Part shown: one piece after another, positions 1 through 8,306 of the stretch
Numbering within the stretch: position 1 is the first letter of the stretch
How the letters are laid out: each line of letters begins with the position of its first letter
The notes under the pieces: model-generated
The model's database searches: none
Told to the model about the DNA's origin: nothing
Seen by the model: only the letters and a program-made list of their open reading frames with translations
Assembly: GCF_012726295.1 (NCBI RefSeq)
Contig: NZ_JABAOB010000006.1
Location: forward strand, 62,001 to 126,000
From: Chitinophaga sp. Ak27
Lineage (GTDB): Bacteria; Bacteroidota; Bacteroidia; Chitinophagales; Chitinophagaceae
Length of the DNA stretch: 64,000 nt
Direction: 5' to 3'
Position numbers and translations under genes: made by a program

Positions 1-271
1 TAGCTATTACGATGGGCGTTGCCTTTAGGGTGGGGGAAACGATCAGCTTATCGTTTACATTGTCCAGCTCTACATATTCATCAAAAATAAAGGACACTTT
101 TTTACTCTTGAAATGAAGGGAAGAGTCCCGCGGCGTTACCTGTAGCAACACGGGGGGTAAGCTATCCCTGGGACCGCCACTGGGCGGCACAATGTTGGCA
201 CACCGTGTAAATGTAATGGAAACGATAATAAACATCAGCCAGAAAATCCAGCTCCTGATATATTGATTCAT
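1..271 (-). CDS. Ig-like domain lipoprotein, 5' part only
   Basis: The gene reads leftward and runs off the window edge, so only about the first 90 residues are visible. It starts at an ATG at 271. The N-terminus is a short hydrophobic signal ending in a lipobox-like TFTRC, so the product is probably a lipoprotein. After the Cys comes PPSGGPRDSLPP, then a beta-rich stretch with SFIFDEYVELDN. The pairing of a C-x-PP-x-GGP-x-D-x-x-PP start with an Ig-like (SbsA_Ig type) fold is typical of an abundant Bacteroidota surface or periplasmic lipoprotein family of unknown exact role. The visible part supports the family but not a specific function. Confidence 0.75.
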   Translation of the reverse strand, partial: MNQYIRSWIFWLMFIIVSITFTRCANIVPPSGGPRDSLPPVLLQVTPRDSSLHFKSKKVSFIFDEYVELDNVNDKLIVSPTLKATPIVIA

Positions 272-378
272 GTACCTGGTCGTATTAAGTAGGCTACAAA
301 CTTACGAACTCATTTAAAGAATTACGAATTTGCTACCTTCCGGCCGGCAGATCTATCTATTTTTCCTTAATCTTATAC

Positions 379-852
379 ATGGCCAGCATTTATTTATTAC
401 AACGCACCCAGGTAATTCCCGCTCCGCTCGAGGAGGTATGGAACTATTTTTCCAACCCGGCTAACCTGCAGCATATTACGCCTGCGGCGATGCGTTTTAC
501 GGTTACTTCCACCCCTTACACCGGCCAGGTGTATCCAGGGCAGGTGATTACCTATAAGATATCACCATTGGCGGGCATTCCGCTGGAGTGGATGACGGAA
601 ATTACGCATGTATCTTACCTTTCTTATTTCGTAGATGAACAAAGAGTAGGGCCCTATCATATCTGGCACCATGAGCACCACTTTGAGCAGGTACCCGGTG
701 GCGTTAAGATGACCGACCTGGTGCATTACCGGCTGCCCCTGGGATGGCTTGGAAAGTTGGCGCATCGCCTGTTTGTAAAACAACAGCTGGTAGCGCTGTT
801 TGAATACCGGTATAAAACCGTTGAAAAGATCTTTGGCCCACCGGTTTTATAA
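379..852 (+). CDS. SRPBCC family protein (COG4276-like)
   Basis: A 157-aa protein with the START/Bet v1-like helix-grip pattern. The N-terminal strand is followed by APLEEVWNYFSNPANLQHITP, then alternating strands with WMTEITH and GPYHIWHHEHHF, and a long C-terminal helix. Members have a hydrophobic cavity that binds lipids or polyketide-like ligands; no enzymatic residues can be assigned. It has no signal peptide, so it is probably cytoplasmic. Its last 6 bases overlap the end of the convergent LpxR-type gene, so the two share their terminator region. The physiological ligand is unknown. Confidence 0.8.
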   Translation: MASIYLLQRTQVIPAPLEEVWNYFSNPANLQHITPAAMRFTVTSTPYTGQVYPGQVITYKISPLAGIPLEWMTEITHVSYLSYFVDEQRVGPYHIWHHEHHFEQVPGGVKMTDLVHYRLPLGWLGKLAHRLFVKQQLVALFEYRYKTVEKIFGPPVL

Positions 853-1866
853 AGCAGGAGTGCGATGAACCGTTCTTTGACGGGATATCGGTATCAAAAA
901 GGTAAAATTACCTACCGAATGTTTATGGGTGCCAGCCATCCATTCAGTGGAAGACCGCTGAGTGTATCGGATAGTCGTCCGTTTTATCACGATCCCCACG
1001 CCATAATCCACGCCCGCCACCAACATCCGCATATGTGTGCGCTGCTCGGCTTTTTGTGCGGCAAACTGGCTATCTGTACTACTGAAAAGCCCTCCCTGTA
1101 ACAGGGCATTGTAAGCAACAAAGTTCAGCTGAGGCCTGGCCATTATATATAGCTGAAATTTACGACGGGTGGCTGTGGCGAGGTCCTGGTGGCCAAAGTA
1201 GGGGTTAATCAACCCATACCGTAAACACAGGGAAGCCGTTACGCTGTTTACCATCAATCCCAGCCTGGCGGTACCGCCACCGATCACTTCAAAACTCTTG
1301 AGCGGATTCCACAACATCGCTTCATAAGTGAAGTTGTAGTTGAATAATGGAGCATTGGGCAGCTGATTACTCCAGCCTTTGGGACGCTGATAACTGATAA
1401 CATTGTGTACCAGCGTCTGTCCTTCTTTCGATAGTGCCCAGGGACCCATCACTCCAAATAGAAATTCGGTATGGAAGCTATGTTTCCGGTCCGGATTATA
1501 GGAAGTAAGCCCATGGCTTGCAAAGAGGCCTCCAGCATAATAGAAATCATCGGGTTGGTAAGTGGTAGCAGAAATGTCATTCGGTGTCATCGTTACCTGC
1601 GTCACCTGCCAGCTAAATACGTTAATGGCATTTGGACCGGCTTCCCGCAATATCCATTTATCAAGAAATACTGATGGTTTTTTTTTCATATAGCAGTAGC
1701 CGATAGCGAGCCCATTGCTATAGGCCCGGTCGGTGCCCCGCCCCCATAAATTAAAGTAATCATCATCCTCGTATATCCGTATCTGTTTGGTAGCATCCTG
1801 CATAACCTGTGCCTGTGCTGTTTCAGCTAAGACACAGAGCAGTAACCAAATGATACGGCATTTCAT
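847..1866 (-). CDS. Lipid A deacylase LpxR family protein
   Basis: A 339-aa outer-membrane beta-barrel protein. A signal peptide (MKCRIIWLLLCVLAETAQAQ) is followed by the LpxR/DUF2219 signature: an acidic YEDDDYF segment, then GTDRAYSNGLAIGY, and further on GPWALSKEGQTLVHN and GWSNQLPNAPLFNYNF. LpxR removes the 3'-linked acyloxyacyl chain of lipid A and so changes surface LPS. The first motif has Asp where the Salmonella enzyme has a catalytic Asn (an alignment made by eye), so activity should not be assumed. The protein ends in alternating strands (GNFTFLIPISRQRTV), as expected for a barrel. It is probably transcribed alone and converges on the SRPBCC gene. Confidence 0.82.
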   Translation of the reverse strand: MKCRIIWLLLCVLAETAQAQVMQDATKQIRIYEDDDYFNLWGRGTDRAYSNGLAIGYCYMKKKPSVFLDKWILREAGPNAINVFSWQVTQVTMTPNDISATTYQPDDFYYAGGLFASHGLTSYNPDRKHSFHTEFLFGVMGPWALSKEGQTLVHNVISYQRPKGWSNQLPNAPLFNYNFTYEAMLWNPLKSFEVIGGGTARLGLMVNSVTASLCLRYGLINPYFGHQDLATATRRKFQLYIMARPQLNFVAYNALLQGGLFSSTDSQFAAQKAEQRTHMRMLVAGVDYGVGIVIKRTTIRYTQRSSTEWMAGTHKHSVGNFTFLIPISRQRTVHRTPAL

Positions 1867-1905
1867 ACAGTTGGCGTTAAGGTAACCTCCTGGAAAGAAG
1901 GCCTG

Positions 1906-2433
1906 TTATTGTTGTGTGGTAATTGTTTTAGTCAGGTTGTCGCCGGTAAACAGCTTAAAAGTGCTTTTCCCTGTTTTGGGAATGGCCCCCAGCCACAGGG
2001 GTACGATGGCAGCACTGTTTTTATCCGGGCTGGAGGTGGCAACAAAGTGCATTTCTGCATTGTTGGTCATATCGTCTGAGGTAGCCGACTCCAGCTGTAT
2101 TTGGGTATCGTAGTAGGTTGCGGGCATAGTGGCGGCCACCACCACCTGGGTACCAAAATCAGGCTGGTCAATGGAGTTGTTCATGGTTTTGGCCACACCA
2201 AACAAGCTGTCAAAAGATGCCTGGTTATCAATTATCCAAAAAGTAAGACTATCCGTTACCTTGATCGTATTTTTCAGGAAGTAGCCGGAAAGTGGCTTTA
2301 CTTCCAATTGACTGGAATTAATGGGCTGCACCGACAGGGTAGTGTCGGTATCATTTCCTGCATTTTTATTATTGCCGGCGCAGGAGATAATAGCCAATAA
2401 AGAGCCTGCCAATAGTGTAATTTTAATGTACAT
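1906..2433 (-). CDS. Hypothetical lipoprotein
   Basis: A 175-aa protein with a signal peptide ending in a lipobox (LLAIISC), followed by an Asn/Asp-rich linker and a compact beta-rich domain. I see WIIDNQASFDSLFGVAKTMN and FGTQVVVAATMPATYY, a layout seen in small Bacteroidota lipoproteins and protease-inhibitor-like folds, but I do not recognise a named family. It lies 39 bases upstream, on the same strand, of the LpxR-type gene and may be cotranscribed with it, which would suggest an envelope role. Confidence 0.7.
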   Translation of the reverse strand: MYIKITLLAGSLLAIISCAGNNKNAGNDTDTTLSVQPINSSQLEVKPLSGYFLKNTIKVTDSLTFWIIDNQASFDSLFGVAKTMNNSIDQPDFGTQVVVAATMPATYYDTQIQLESATSDDMTNNAEMHFVATSSPDKNSAAIVPLWLGAIPKTGKSTFKLFTGDNLTKTITTQQ

Positions 2434-2562
2434 GGAGGATGATATTTATTACTTGTAATAACATTCATTACCGGGAATAGTTTTTCGGGAGATGGAGATT
2501 AACAGCCACCCTGCATGTTAAGAGACCGTTATCTTCGTATGTCCGTTATTGTTTAGTTGCTA

Positions 2563-3834
2563 TCAGAATACCTTGAATATTTCGAATGCATCCTTCTGTA
2601 ATTGTTCCCTATGATCGGGATGGGCAATATTGATCAGGGCGTGCGCACGTTGTTGAAGGTTTTTCCCCAGCAGGTGTGCGATACCATATTCTGTTACCAC
2701 ATAGTGTACATGTGCCCGGGTGGTTACCACGCTGGCGCCGGGTTGTAGCCGGGATACAATCCGGGACATACCGTTAGACGTAATGGATGGAATGGCGATA
2801 ATGGGTTTCCCCCTTTCGGAGAGGGCTGCCCCCCGCATAAAGTCCATTTGTCCGCCCACACCGCTATATTGCCGGAACCCAATTGAATCGGCGCATACCT
2901 GCCCAAAAATATCTATTTCTATTGCACTGTTGATAGCAGTTACCCGGGGATTTTTCCGGATCGTAGCAGGATTATTCACGTATTCTACATCCATCAGCCG
3001 CATAATGAGATTGGTATCCATAAAATCGTACAAGCGTTGACTGCCGATGGCAAAGCTGGAAATGAGGAGCCCGGGATGTACAGATTTATATTTGCCGGTG
3101 ATAACGCCTTTTTTCACCAGGTCTATTACGCCATCCGAAAACATTTCCGTATGCAGGCCCAGGTCCTTATGAGTAGAGAGACATTGCAATACTGCATTAG
3201 GGATACCGCCAATACCCATCTGTAAGGTGGCCCGGTCTTCTATCAGGGAAGCTACATGGTGGCCTATGGCTAATTCTGTATCGCTGGGTGGGTTTATCTG
3301 CTGGGCAAAAATAGGGTAATCTACCTCCACTGCCGCATCGATCCGGGAAATATGGATAACGCCGTCGCCCAGTACGCGGGGCATATGAGGATTCACCTCG
3401 GCAATGATGATCTTGGCCATATCAATAGCCGCCTTGGTGACATCGCAAGATACGCCGAGGGTGCAATAACCGTTTTTGTCGGGAGGGGATACAGCAATCA
3501 TCGCCACATCGATGGGAAGTTCGTTGCTTCGGAAATACCGGGGTATTTCGCTGAGAAACATGGGAATATAATTGGCCCGTCCTTCATTAACGGCTTTGCG
3601 GATATTTTTACCTACAAAGAAGGTATCTACATAAAAAGCATGTACATGCTCAGGTTCAGCATAGGTAGCTTCCCATTCGGTATGAATGCTCACCAGGCGT
3701 ACTTTCTGCAGTTCATGGCTGCGGGCGGTCATGGCTTTTACCAGTTCCCTTGGCGTAGCGGCAGCAGAGTGAAGGAATACGGTGTGCCCTGATTGTATAA
3801 GTGATACTGCGTTTGAGATAGTTGTGTAGGACAT
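2563..3834 (-). CDS. Acetyl-CoA hydrolase/transferase family protein
   Basis: A 423-aa member of the CoA-transferase family I fold in its single-chain form (acetyl-CoA hydrolase, succinyl-CoA:acetate or 4-hydroxybutyrate CoA-transferase). The N-terminal half contains VSPPDKNGYCTLG. The C-terminal half contains the glycine loop MGIGGIPNAV (about 206-215) and GLHTEMFSDG, whose Glu near 230 is the expected covalent CoA-thioester carrier. The length matches the family. It moves CoA between acetate and another acid, or hydrolyses acetyl-CoA; the sequence does not decide the acceptor. The acs gene at 34-36 kb acts on the same acetate/acetyl-CoA pool. It is transcribed divergently from the acetyltransferase at 3979. 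Confidence 0.88.
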   Translation of the reverse strand: MSYTTISNAVSLIQSGHTVFLHSAAATPRELVKAMTARSHELQKVRLVSIHTEWEATYAEPEHVHAFYVDTFFVGKNIRKAVNEGRANYIPMFLSEIPRYFRSNELPIDVAMIAVSPPDKNGYCTLGVSCDVTKAAIDMAKIIIAEVNPHMPRVLGDGVIHISRIDAAVEVDYPIFAQQINPPSDTELAIGHHVASLIEDRATLQMGIGGIPNAVLQCLSTHKDLGLHTEMFSDGVIDLVKKGVITGKYKSVHPGLLISSFAIGSQRLYDFMDTNLIMRLMDVEYVNNPATIRKNPRVTAINSAIEIDIFGQVCADSIGFRQYSGVGGQMDFMRGAALSERGKPIIAIPSITSNGMSRIVSRLQPGASVVTTRAHVHYVVTEYGIAHLLGKNLQQRAHALINIAHPDHREQLQKDAFEIFKVF

Positions 3835-3916
3835 TATCTGTTAGTTTGCTGCAAAATTATCGTGCGGAAAAAAAAGTAAATATGAGTAAAGTCATATTGT
3901 AGTTTTGATTCTTGTC

Positions 3917-3938
3917 ATTTGTTTGCATGTCAACAAAT
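3917..3938. promoter_or_regulatory. Inverted repeat between divergent genes
   Basis: ATTTGTT and AACAAAT are separated by 8 bases, giving a symmetric site in the 144-base gap between the CoA-transferase gene (minus) and the acetyltransferase gene (plus). A further TTTGTT half-site follows near 3950. Its spacing and location suit an operator for a dimeric repressor, but no cognate regulator is adjacent. Confidence 0.35.
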
Positions 3939-3978
3939 AACCAGGTAATTTGTTGGACCGGGCGCTTAAATAACGGAT

Positions 3979-4482
3979 ATGGGCATACTAAACTATCGTT
4001 GGGTAGACAGACACGATGCGGCGGCCATTACAGACGTTACTTTATTAAGTTACGGGCAGTTTGAAGCAGTGCTGGCGCCGGAGTATTGGGCTCAAATGAA
4101 GCATAGCCTGTCAGATGATGCCAAATTACAGGAGCTGATGCGCACTTCGGCCACCTTGGTATGCGAGGTCGATGACCAACTGGCAGGAGTATTGTTCCTT
4201 ACACCTTCCGGATGCCCTGCCTATCCTTGTCCGGCAGAATGGGCCTATATCCGTCGTTTGGGAGTAGATTCCCGTTTCAGGGGATGTGGAATCGGACGCC
4301 GCTTAGTGGAAATGGCTATTCAACAGGCACGTATAAACGGGGAACAGCACCTGGGGTTACATACCAGTACTATTATGCCCGATGCCAGGCACCTGTATGA
4401 GCAGCTGGGCTTTAGGGTAGCACGGGAGCTGGAGCCTATTTTAGGCCAGCAATACTGGCTATATTATATGGGTCTCTCTTGA
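3979..4482 (+). CDS. GNAT family N-acetyltransferase
   Basis: A 167-aa single-domain acetyltransferase. The acetyl-CoA-binding motif A is visible as RRLGVDSRFRGCGIGRRLVE (about 91-110), with the R-x-x-G-x-G/A pyrophosphate loop, and motif B as ARHLYEQLGFRVARE. GNAT enzymes transfer acetyl from acetyl-CoA to an amine; the substrate cannot be read from the sequence. There is no signal peptide, so it is cytoplasmic. It stands alone, divergent from the CoA-transferase. Confidence 0.88.
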   Translation: MGILNYRWVDRHDAAAITDVTLLSYGQFEAVLAPEYWAQMKHSLSDDAKLQELMRTSATLVCEVDDQLAGVLFLTPSGCPAYPCPAEWAYIRRLGVDSRFRGCGIGRRLVEMAIQQARINGEQHLGLHTSTIMPDARHLYEQLGFRVARELEPILGQQYWLYYMGLS

Positions 4483-4592
4483 AACGTTATCCATTTTAGC
4501 TCAATCGGTGGATAAATATTGATCATATGTTATGACACTTAGATGGGATATTTGATCTATATTAGCGATCTAAAACCCGGTACACAACATCT

Positions 4593-5105
4593 TTGCGGCG
4601 AGGTTTGGCACATATAAGTGAGCAGCAGCTTATCGAACGCTTATTGGTAGAAGACCCAGCGGCGAGAGAATTATTGTATGACCGGTATGCAGGAGCGCTA
4701 TACAATATGGTACTGCAATTGGTACCCGTTAAACACAGAGCAAACGAAGTCATTGTAAAAGTATTTAACTGGGCCTTTCATCACATTGGAACGTTTCATT
4801 CATCCGGCTACCAAACACTGTTTGCATGGCTGATGCGCAAAGCAAGAGAATTCGCCATTAAAGAAGTTGTACCGGAAACCGCGTTAACCGGCACAGAACT
4901 AATAAGACAGGAAGAAGGTATTTTGCAACGGTTTTACCTGGTGCTGCCAGCAGATCAGCAGCAAGTGTTCAGGCTTTCTTATTTTAAAGGATTATCAATC
5001 ACAACGATAGCTCGTTTACTGGCTTTGCCGGACGAGCAAATAAATGACATCCTGGGAGATGCTATGAGATCTTTCAGACAATTCCTAAAAGATACTTGGA
5101 ACTAA
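4593..5105 (+). CDS. ECF-like sigma factor (divergent sigma-70 family)
   Basis: A 170-aa protein with the layout of an ECF sigma factor. Residues about 10-85 look like region 2 (LLVEDPAARELLYDRYAGALYNMVLQ). Residues about 115-168 look like region 4 (PADQQQVFRLSYFKGLSITTIARLLALPDEQI), with a helix-turn-helix at SITTIARLLALPDEQI. The region 2 match is weak, so it may be a specialised or degenerate factor. No ATG fits; the frame opens after a stop at 4563 and TTG at 4593 is the only reasonable start. It overlaps the next gene by 10 bases, so the two are translationally coupled, as expected for a sigma/anti-sigma pair. Confidence 0.72.
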   Translation: MRRGLAHISEQQLIERLLVEDPAARELLYDRYAGALYNMVLQLVPVKHRANEVIVKVFNWAFHHIGTFHSSGYQTLFAWLMRKAREFAIKEVVPETALTGTELIRQEEGILQRFYLVLPADQQQVFRLSYFKGLSITTIARLLALPDEQINDILGDAMRSFRQFLKDTWN

Positions 5106-5575
5106 AATTCTACATAGAAAGCGGTATTATTGAGTCCTTCGTGTTGGGCCTTGCTTCTGAAGCAGAAGTGGAAGAGCTGCAACATATGAGAAGGCTTTAT
5201 CCGGAACTCAATACGGAGGTGGAATTCGTTGAGCGCAGGCTGGAAAGGGCTGCATTTGATGAGCCCGTTTTGCCTCCTGTGGAAATCCGCGATCGTATAT
5301 TGCAGAAAATCCGCTGGGACCACAATAATGGCGGCCACTTCGGAGACAACAACTCCAACTATACCTTTATCAATATCCAACCTAAAGACGGTGATCATAT
5401 TACGGTGCATCGTTGGTGGAAAATCTTCTTTATCATCTTCTTTATTATGTCCAAGGTTTTCCTGTTCCTGGCCATTTTCTATTATCTCAAATACCGCCAG
5501 TCACAGGAACAACAGCACAGCAATTTACTGCATCCACGTTATCAACAGGAGCAAGTACAAAGCCGGGTGTTGTAA
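5096..5575 (+). CDS. Anti-sigma-factor-like single-pass membrane protein
   Basis: A 159-aa protein starting at TTG inside the end of the sigma-like gene. The N-terminal cytoplasmic part (about 1-75) holds YIESGIIESFVLGLAS and a charged helical region (EAEVEELQHMRRLYPELN) like the sigma-binding domain of Bacteroidota anti-sigma factors. A single membrane helix covers about residues 107-130, followed by a short periplasmic Gln-rich tail. No zinc-binding HxxxCxxC motif is present. The role as anti-sigma factor is inferred from overlap with the sigma gene and from topology. The gene at 5707 is a paralogue. Confidence 0.65.
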   Translation: MELKFYIESGIIESFVLGLASEAEVEELQHMRRLYPELNTEVEFVERRLERAAFDEPVLPPVEIRDRILQKIRWDHNNGGHFGDNNSNYTFINIQPKDGDHITVHRWWKIFFIIFFIMSKVFLFLAIFYYLKYRQSQEQQHSNLLHPRYQQEQVQSRVL

Positions 5576-5611
5576 TTTTTACCTCCGCGAATCGTTATTT
5601 AAAAAAAAATA

Positions 5612-5619
5612 TAAATTTG
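5612..5619 (+). promoter_or_regulatory. TAnnTTTG promoter box
   Basis: TAAATTTG matches the -7 element of Bacteroidota promoters and lies 87 bases before the second anti-sigma-like gene, suggesting that this gene can be expressed apart from the sigma gene. No clear -33 TTTG was seen. Confidence 0.35.
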
Positions 5620-5706
5620 GCAATCCACCCAGGGTGATTTACCGTATTTATAGATATGGTATTAATTAATCATATTTATGGTGGCTGATTTTTGTAAACT
5701 AAGGGT

Positions 5707-6198
5707 TTGAACATTAGCGACTATATCGAAAGTGGCATTATAGAGCGTTACGTGCTCGGCCTCACTTCACCAGACCAGGAAGAAGAGCTGTTACACCTGC
5801 GCCTTATTTATCCACTGCTGGATATCGAAATTACTGCGGCTGAACTAAGGATTGAAGATAAATTACAGGAAGAGGGACAAGTACCGCCTGATGAGCTGAG
5901 AACCCTGGTTTTACAACGTTTCCGAACCGACAAGAGAAAGGAAGAACAGGCCTGGCGGAACTATAACACCCATAGACCTACGAATCCCGGTAATACTTAT
6001 GTACACCTCGAGCCTTTCTGGAACCGCCGAATTACTGTAAGTATCTGGTGGAGATGCGGGTTTATCGCCATGGCAGTACTTACTATGTCATTGGCCGCCA
6101 GCACCTGGTACTTTCACCAGCGCGCCCAGCAACTGGAAGAGGTATTAATAAAGCTCAAAGTGGCCGCCATCACTCACTCCACCGACATAACCCATTAA
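5707..6198 (+). CDS. Second anti-sigma-like membrane protein (paralogue)
   Basis: A 163-aa protein beginning at TTG. Its N-terminus (YIESGIIERYVLGLTS) is nearly the same as that of the preceding protein, followed by an acidic helical region and a membrane helix at about 112-135 (WWRCGFIAMAVLTMSLAAS). The periplasmic tail starts with a short coiled-coil-like stretch (QRAQQLEEVLIKLK). This is a tandem duplication of the membrane partner behind one sigma-like gene. The 131-base gap carries its own promoter-like box. Whether it binds the sigma factor encoded at 4593 or another one is not known. Confidence 0.62.
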   Translation: MNISDYIESGIIERYVLGLTSPDQEEELLHLRLIYPLLDIEITAAELRIEDKLQEEGQVPPDELRTLVLQRFRTDKRKEEQAWRNYNTHRPTNPGNTYVHLEPFWNRRITVSIWWRCGFIAMAVLTMSLAASTWYFHQRAQQLEEVLIKLKVAAITHSTDITH

Positions 6199-6325
6199 TA
6201 ACCTGGTTTCATTTGGTACGTTTATTGTAAATGCAGAACTTGCCGCCGTATTCGTGCTGTTATAAACCTTATTTGATAACTGCGTGTTGAATACTATGGC
6301 ATTTAAACACACAAATTAATTTCCC

Positions 6326-6817
6326 ATGAGAAAATTTTCATTTGCAGCATTACTGATGGCTATCGTGGCCGTTTTTGCATCTTCCTGTTCCCCTAAACAA
6401 GGCGTAACACAAGACATTACCAAAAGTTCCGTAAAGGGTAACTGGGTGCTGACCGATGTTAAATATGAAGGTATTCCGGATAACGCCAAGGTAACTGTAT
6501 TCGATGAAGCCAGCGCAAAATGCTTTATCGGTAGTCAATGGACACTCCCTGATAACTGGGCAGGCGGTTCCTACGCACTTTCTTCCACAGAAAACGGTTG
6601 CAGCCCCGTTACACAGAAAATTGCCTGGACGCTCACCAAATCTAACGGCGTTACCTTGTTTGGCTTCAAAAAGCTCTACTCCGGCGATAAAGCTAAAAAT
6701 GTAACAGAAGGATATCGCATGGAAGTAACCGGCGCAGGAAGCATTATGACCTGGAGAGCAAATGTGAATTTTGAAGGTAACAATGCCGCTATTATCTATA
6801 CACTGCAAAGGAAGTAA
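6326..6817 (+). CDS. Lipocalin-like lipoprotein
   Basis: A 163-aa protein. The signal peptide ends in the lipobox FASSC, followed by a beta-barrel-like domain that opens with VKGNWVLTDVKYEGIP. The G-x-W near the first strand is the lipocalin hallmark, and the rest alternates strands (KCFIGSQWTLPDN, GYRMEVTG, NAAIIYTLQ). Bacteroidota carry many such secreted lipocalin-like lipoproteins; ligands are mostly unknown. It is transcribed away from the sigma locus and is followed by a long palindromic element. Confidence 0.72.
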   Translation: MRKFSFAALLMAIVAVFASSCSPKQGVTQDITKSSVKGNWVLTDVKYEGIPDNAKVTVFDEASAKCFIGSQWTLPDNWAGGSYALSSTENGCSPVTQKIAWTLTKSNGVTLFGFKKLYSGDKAKNVTEGYRMEVTGAGSIMTWRANVNFEGNNAAIIYTLQRK

Positions 6818-6827
6818 TATAAAATAA

Positions 6828-6952
6828 AAGCTAAAAGCAGAAAGCTAAAAGCAAAAAAGCTATGGAAGCGAATGCCGAATGCGATCTTTAATATCCGCAC
6901 AGATCATTCACTCTCATAGCTTTTTTGCTTTTAGCTTTCTGCTTTTTAGCTT
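6828..6952. repeat. Long palindromic element, copy 1
   Basis: A left arm at 6828-6864 and a right arm at 6915-6952 pair over 37 bases with a single bulge. Both arms are built from repeats of AGCTTTTNGCTTTT. The 50-base interior contains GAATGCC and CTTTAATATCCGCA, which reappear in the element at 24413-24521. The inner part of the stem also pairs (GAATG with CATTC). It lies between two plus-strand genes. The arms could act as a transcription terminator, but the shared core marks it as a copy of a dispersed repeat. Confidence 0.8.
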
Positions 6953-7005
6953 CCTCCATTGTGTGCTATTAATGTTATATTTAGAAAGGAACCATAAAGC
7001 GCCAT

Positions 7006-7758
7006 ATGATGAGCACGCAGCATTCTCAAATTCAGTTCCTGGCCCATGCCAGCTTCCGGATCAATACCCCCGAAGGTCGCGTTATCCTGGTAGATCCCTG
7101 GTATACCAACAATCCATTTTTACCAACAGATATCACTATCCCGGAACGGGTAGACCTGATCCTGATTACGCATGGCCACCGCGACCACCTGGACCGTAAC
7201 ATTATAGAGCTGATCCGTACCAAATCACCGAAAGTAATTGCCAATCCTATTGTTCGCTATTACCTGCAGGAACAGGGAGTACCTGAACATACTTTTGAAC
7301 AAATGAATGCCGGCGGCACCATATCCGTTATGGATCTTAAAATTACCATGACGAATGCCTTTCATTTTGCCCAGGTGAACCTGCCAGATGGAAAAATCGG
7401 CTATCCACATACTACCAATGGATTTATTATCTGGATGAGTGACGATATTTCTGTGTATTACTCCGGCGATACCTCCGTGTTTGCCGATATGGAATTATTA
7501 GGAGAGATATATGAACCAGATATTGCTATTTTACCAATAGGCGACAGATATACCATGGGGCCGCTGGAAGCAGCGTTTGCAATTCGGCTGCTGAAAGTAA
7601 AACATGTTATTCCCTGTCACTATGGTACCATGTCTACCTTAACCGGTACGCCAGAGAAATTGAAAGCATTGACAGAAGACATTGAACGCCTGGTCATTCA
7701 TGCACTCAAACCAGGAGAAACACTGGACACTTTTGTAGTGAAACCAGGAAACCATTAG
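7006..7758 (+). CDS. Metal-dependent hydrolase, MBL fold (UlaG/UPF0173-like)
   Basis: A 250-aa metallo-beta-lactamase-fold protein. The zinc motif is ITHGHRDHLDRN (about 54-65, HxHxDH), with further ligands in NAFHFAQ, SGDTSVF (the conserved Asp) and VIPCHYGT near the C-terminus. The compact length and the AHASFRINTPEGRVILVDPW opening match the UPF0173/UlaG group of small hydrolases. The substrate is unknown. ATG ATG at 7006 gives the start, with a purine-rich AGAAAGGA about 17 bases before it. Cytoplasmic; possibly cotranscribed with the acetyltransferase 25 bases downstream. Confidence 0.87.
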   Translation: MMSTQHSQIQFLAHASFRINTPEGRVILVDPWYTNNPFLPTDITIPERVDLILITHGHRDHLDRNIIELIRTKSPKVIANPIVRYYLQEQGVPEHTFEQMNAGGTISVMDLKITMTNAFHFAQVNLPDGKIGYPHTTNGFIIWMSDDISVYYSGDTSVFADMELLGEIYEPDIAILPIGDRYTMGPLEAAFAIRLLKVKHVIPCHYGTMSTLTGTPEKLKALTEDIERLVIHALKPGETLDTFVVKPGNH

Positions 7759-7783
7759 CTATAGAAATGATTAAATAAGAATT

Positions 7784-8290
7784 ATGTTACCCCTTGATAC
7801 TGCACGCTTATTAATATATCCCTGCCGTTTGCCCTTGCTGACGCAGATCTATCTCCGGCATCCGGATGCCGGAGAGGTAATACAAGCAAACATTCCGGAC
7901 GAATGGCCACAGCAAGATCTGAGGGAGCAATTGCCGCACTTTATTGAGCTGCTGCAACACGACCCGGCCTCTTATCCCTGGATGCTCTGGATTATTGTGT
8001 CCAAAGCCGATAAAATAGTGCTCGGAGATATTGGATTTAAAGGACGGCCAGATAAAAACGGAGTCGTGGAAATAGGATACGCCCTGTTACCTCCTCACCG
8101 GGGACAAGGTTATATGAAGGAAGCCGCTACTGCACTGGTAGCATGGGCATTCCAGCAACCCCATGTCAGGAAACTGATAGCAGAATGCGATATTACCAAT
8201 ACATCTTCCAGGAAAATATTACAACATCTGGGAATGAAAGAAACCATGACTTCTGGAGAAATGTTACACTGGCACCTGTTTAATAAATAG
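7784..8290 (+). CDS. GNAT family N-acetyltransferase (RimJ-like)
   Basis: A 168-aa acetyltransferase of the RimJ/RimL type. It begins with TARLLIYPCRLPLL, which matches the substrate-side strand of that group. The cofactor loop is EIGYALLPPHRGQGYMKEA (about 92-110), followed by NTSSRKILQHLGM, the usual N-x-x-S-x-x-(I/V)-L-x-x-x-G-(F/M) end. It probably acetylates an amine on a small molecule or a protein N-terminus. It is convergent with the LysR gene, with 16 bases between the stop codons. Confidence 0.86.
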   Translation: MLPLDTARLLIYPCRLPLLTQIYLRHPDAGEVIQANIPDEWPQQDLREQLPHFIELLQHDPASYPWMLWIIVSKADKIVLGDIGFKGRPDKNGVVEIGYALLPPHRGQGYMKEAATALVAWAFQQPHVRKLIAECDITNTSSRKILQHLGMKETMTSGEMLHWHLFNK

Positions 8291-8306
8291 CGTAGGGGTA
8301 TGTACG

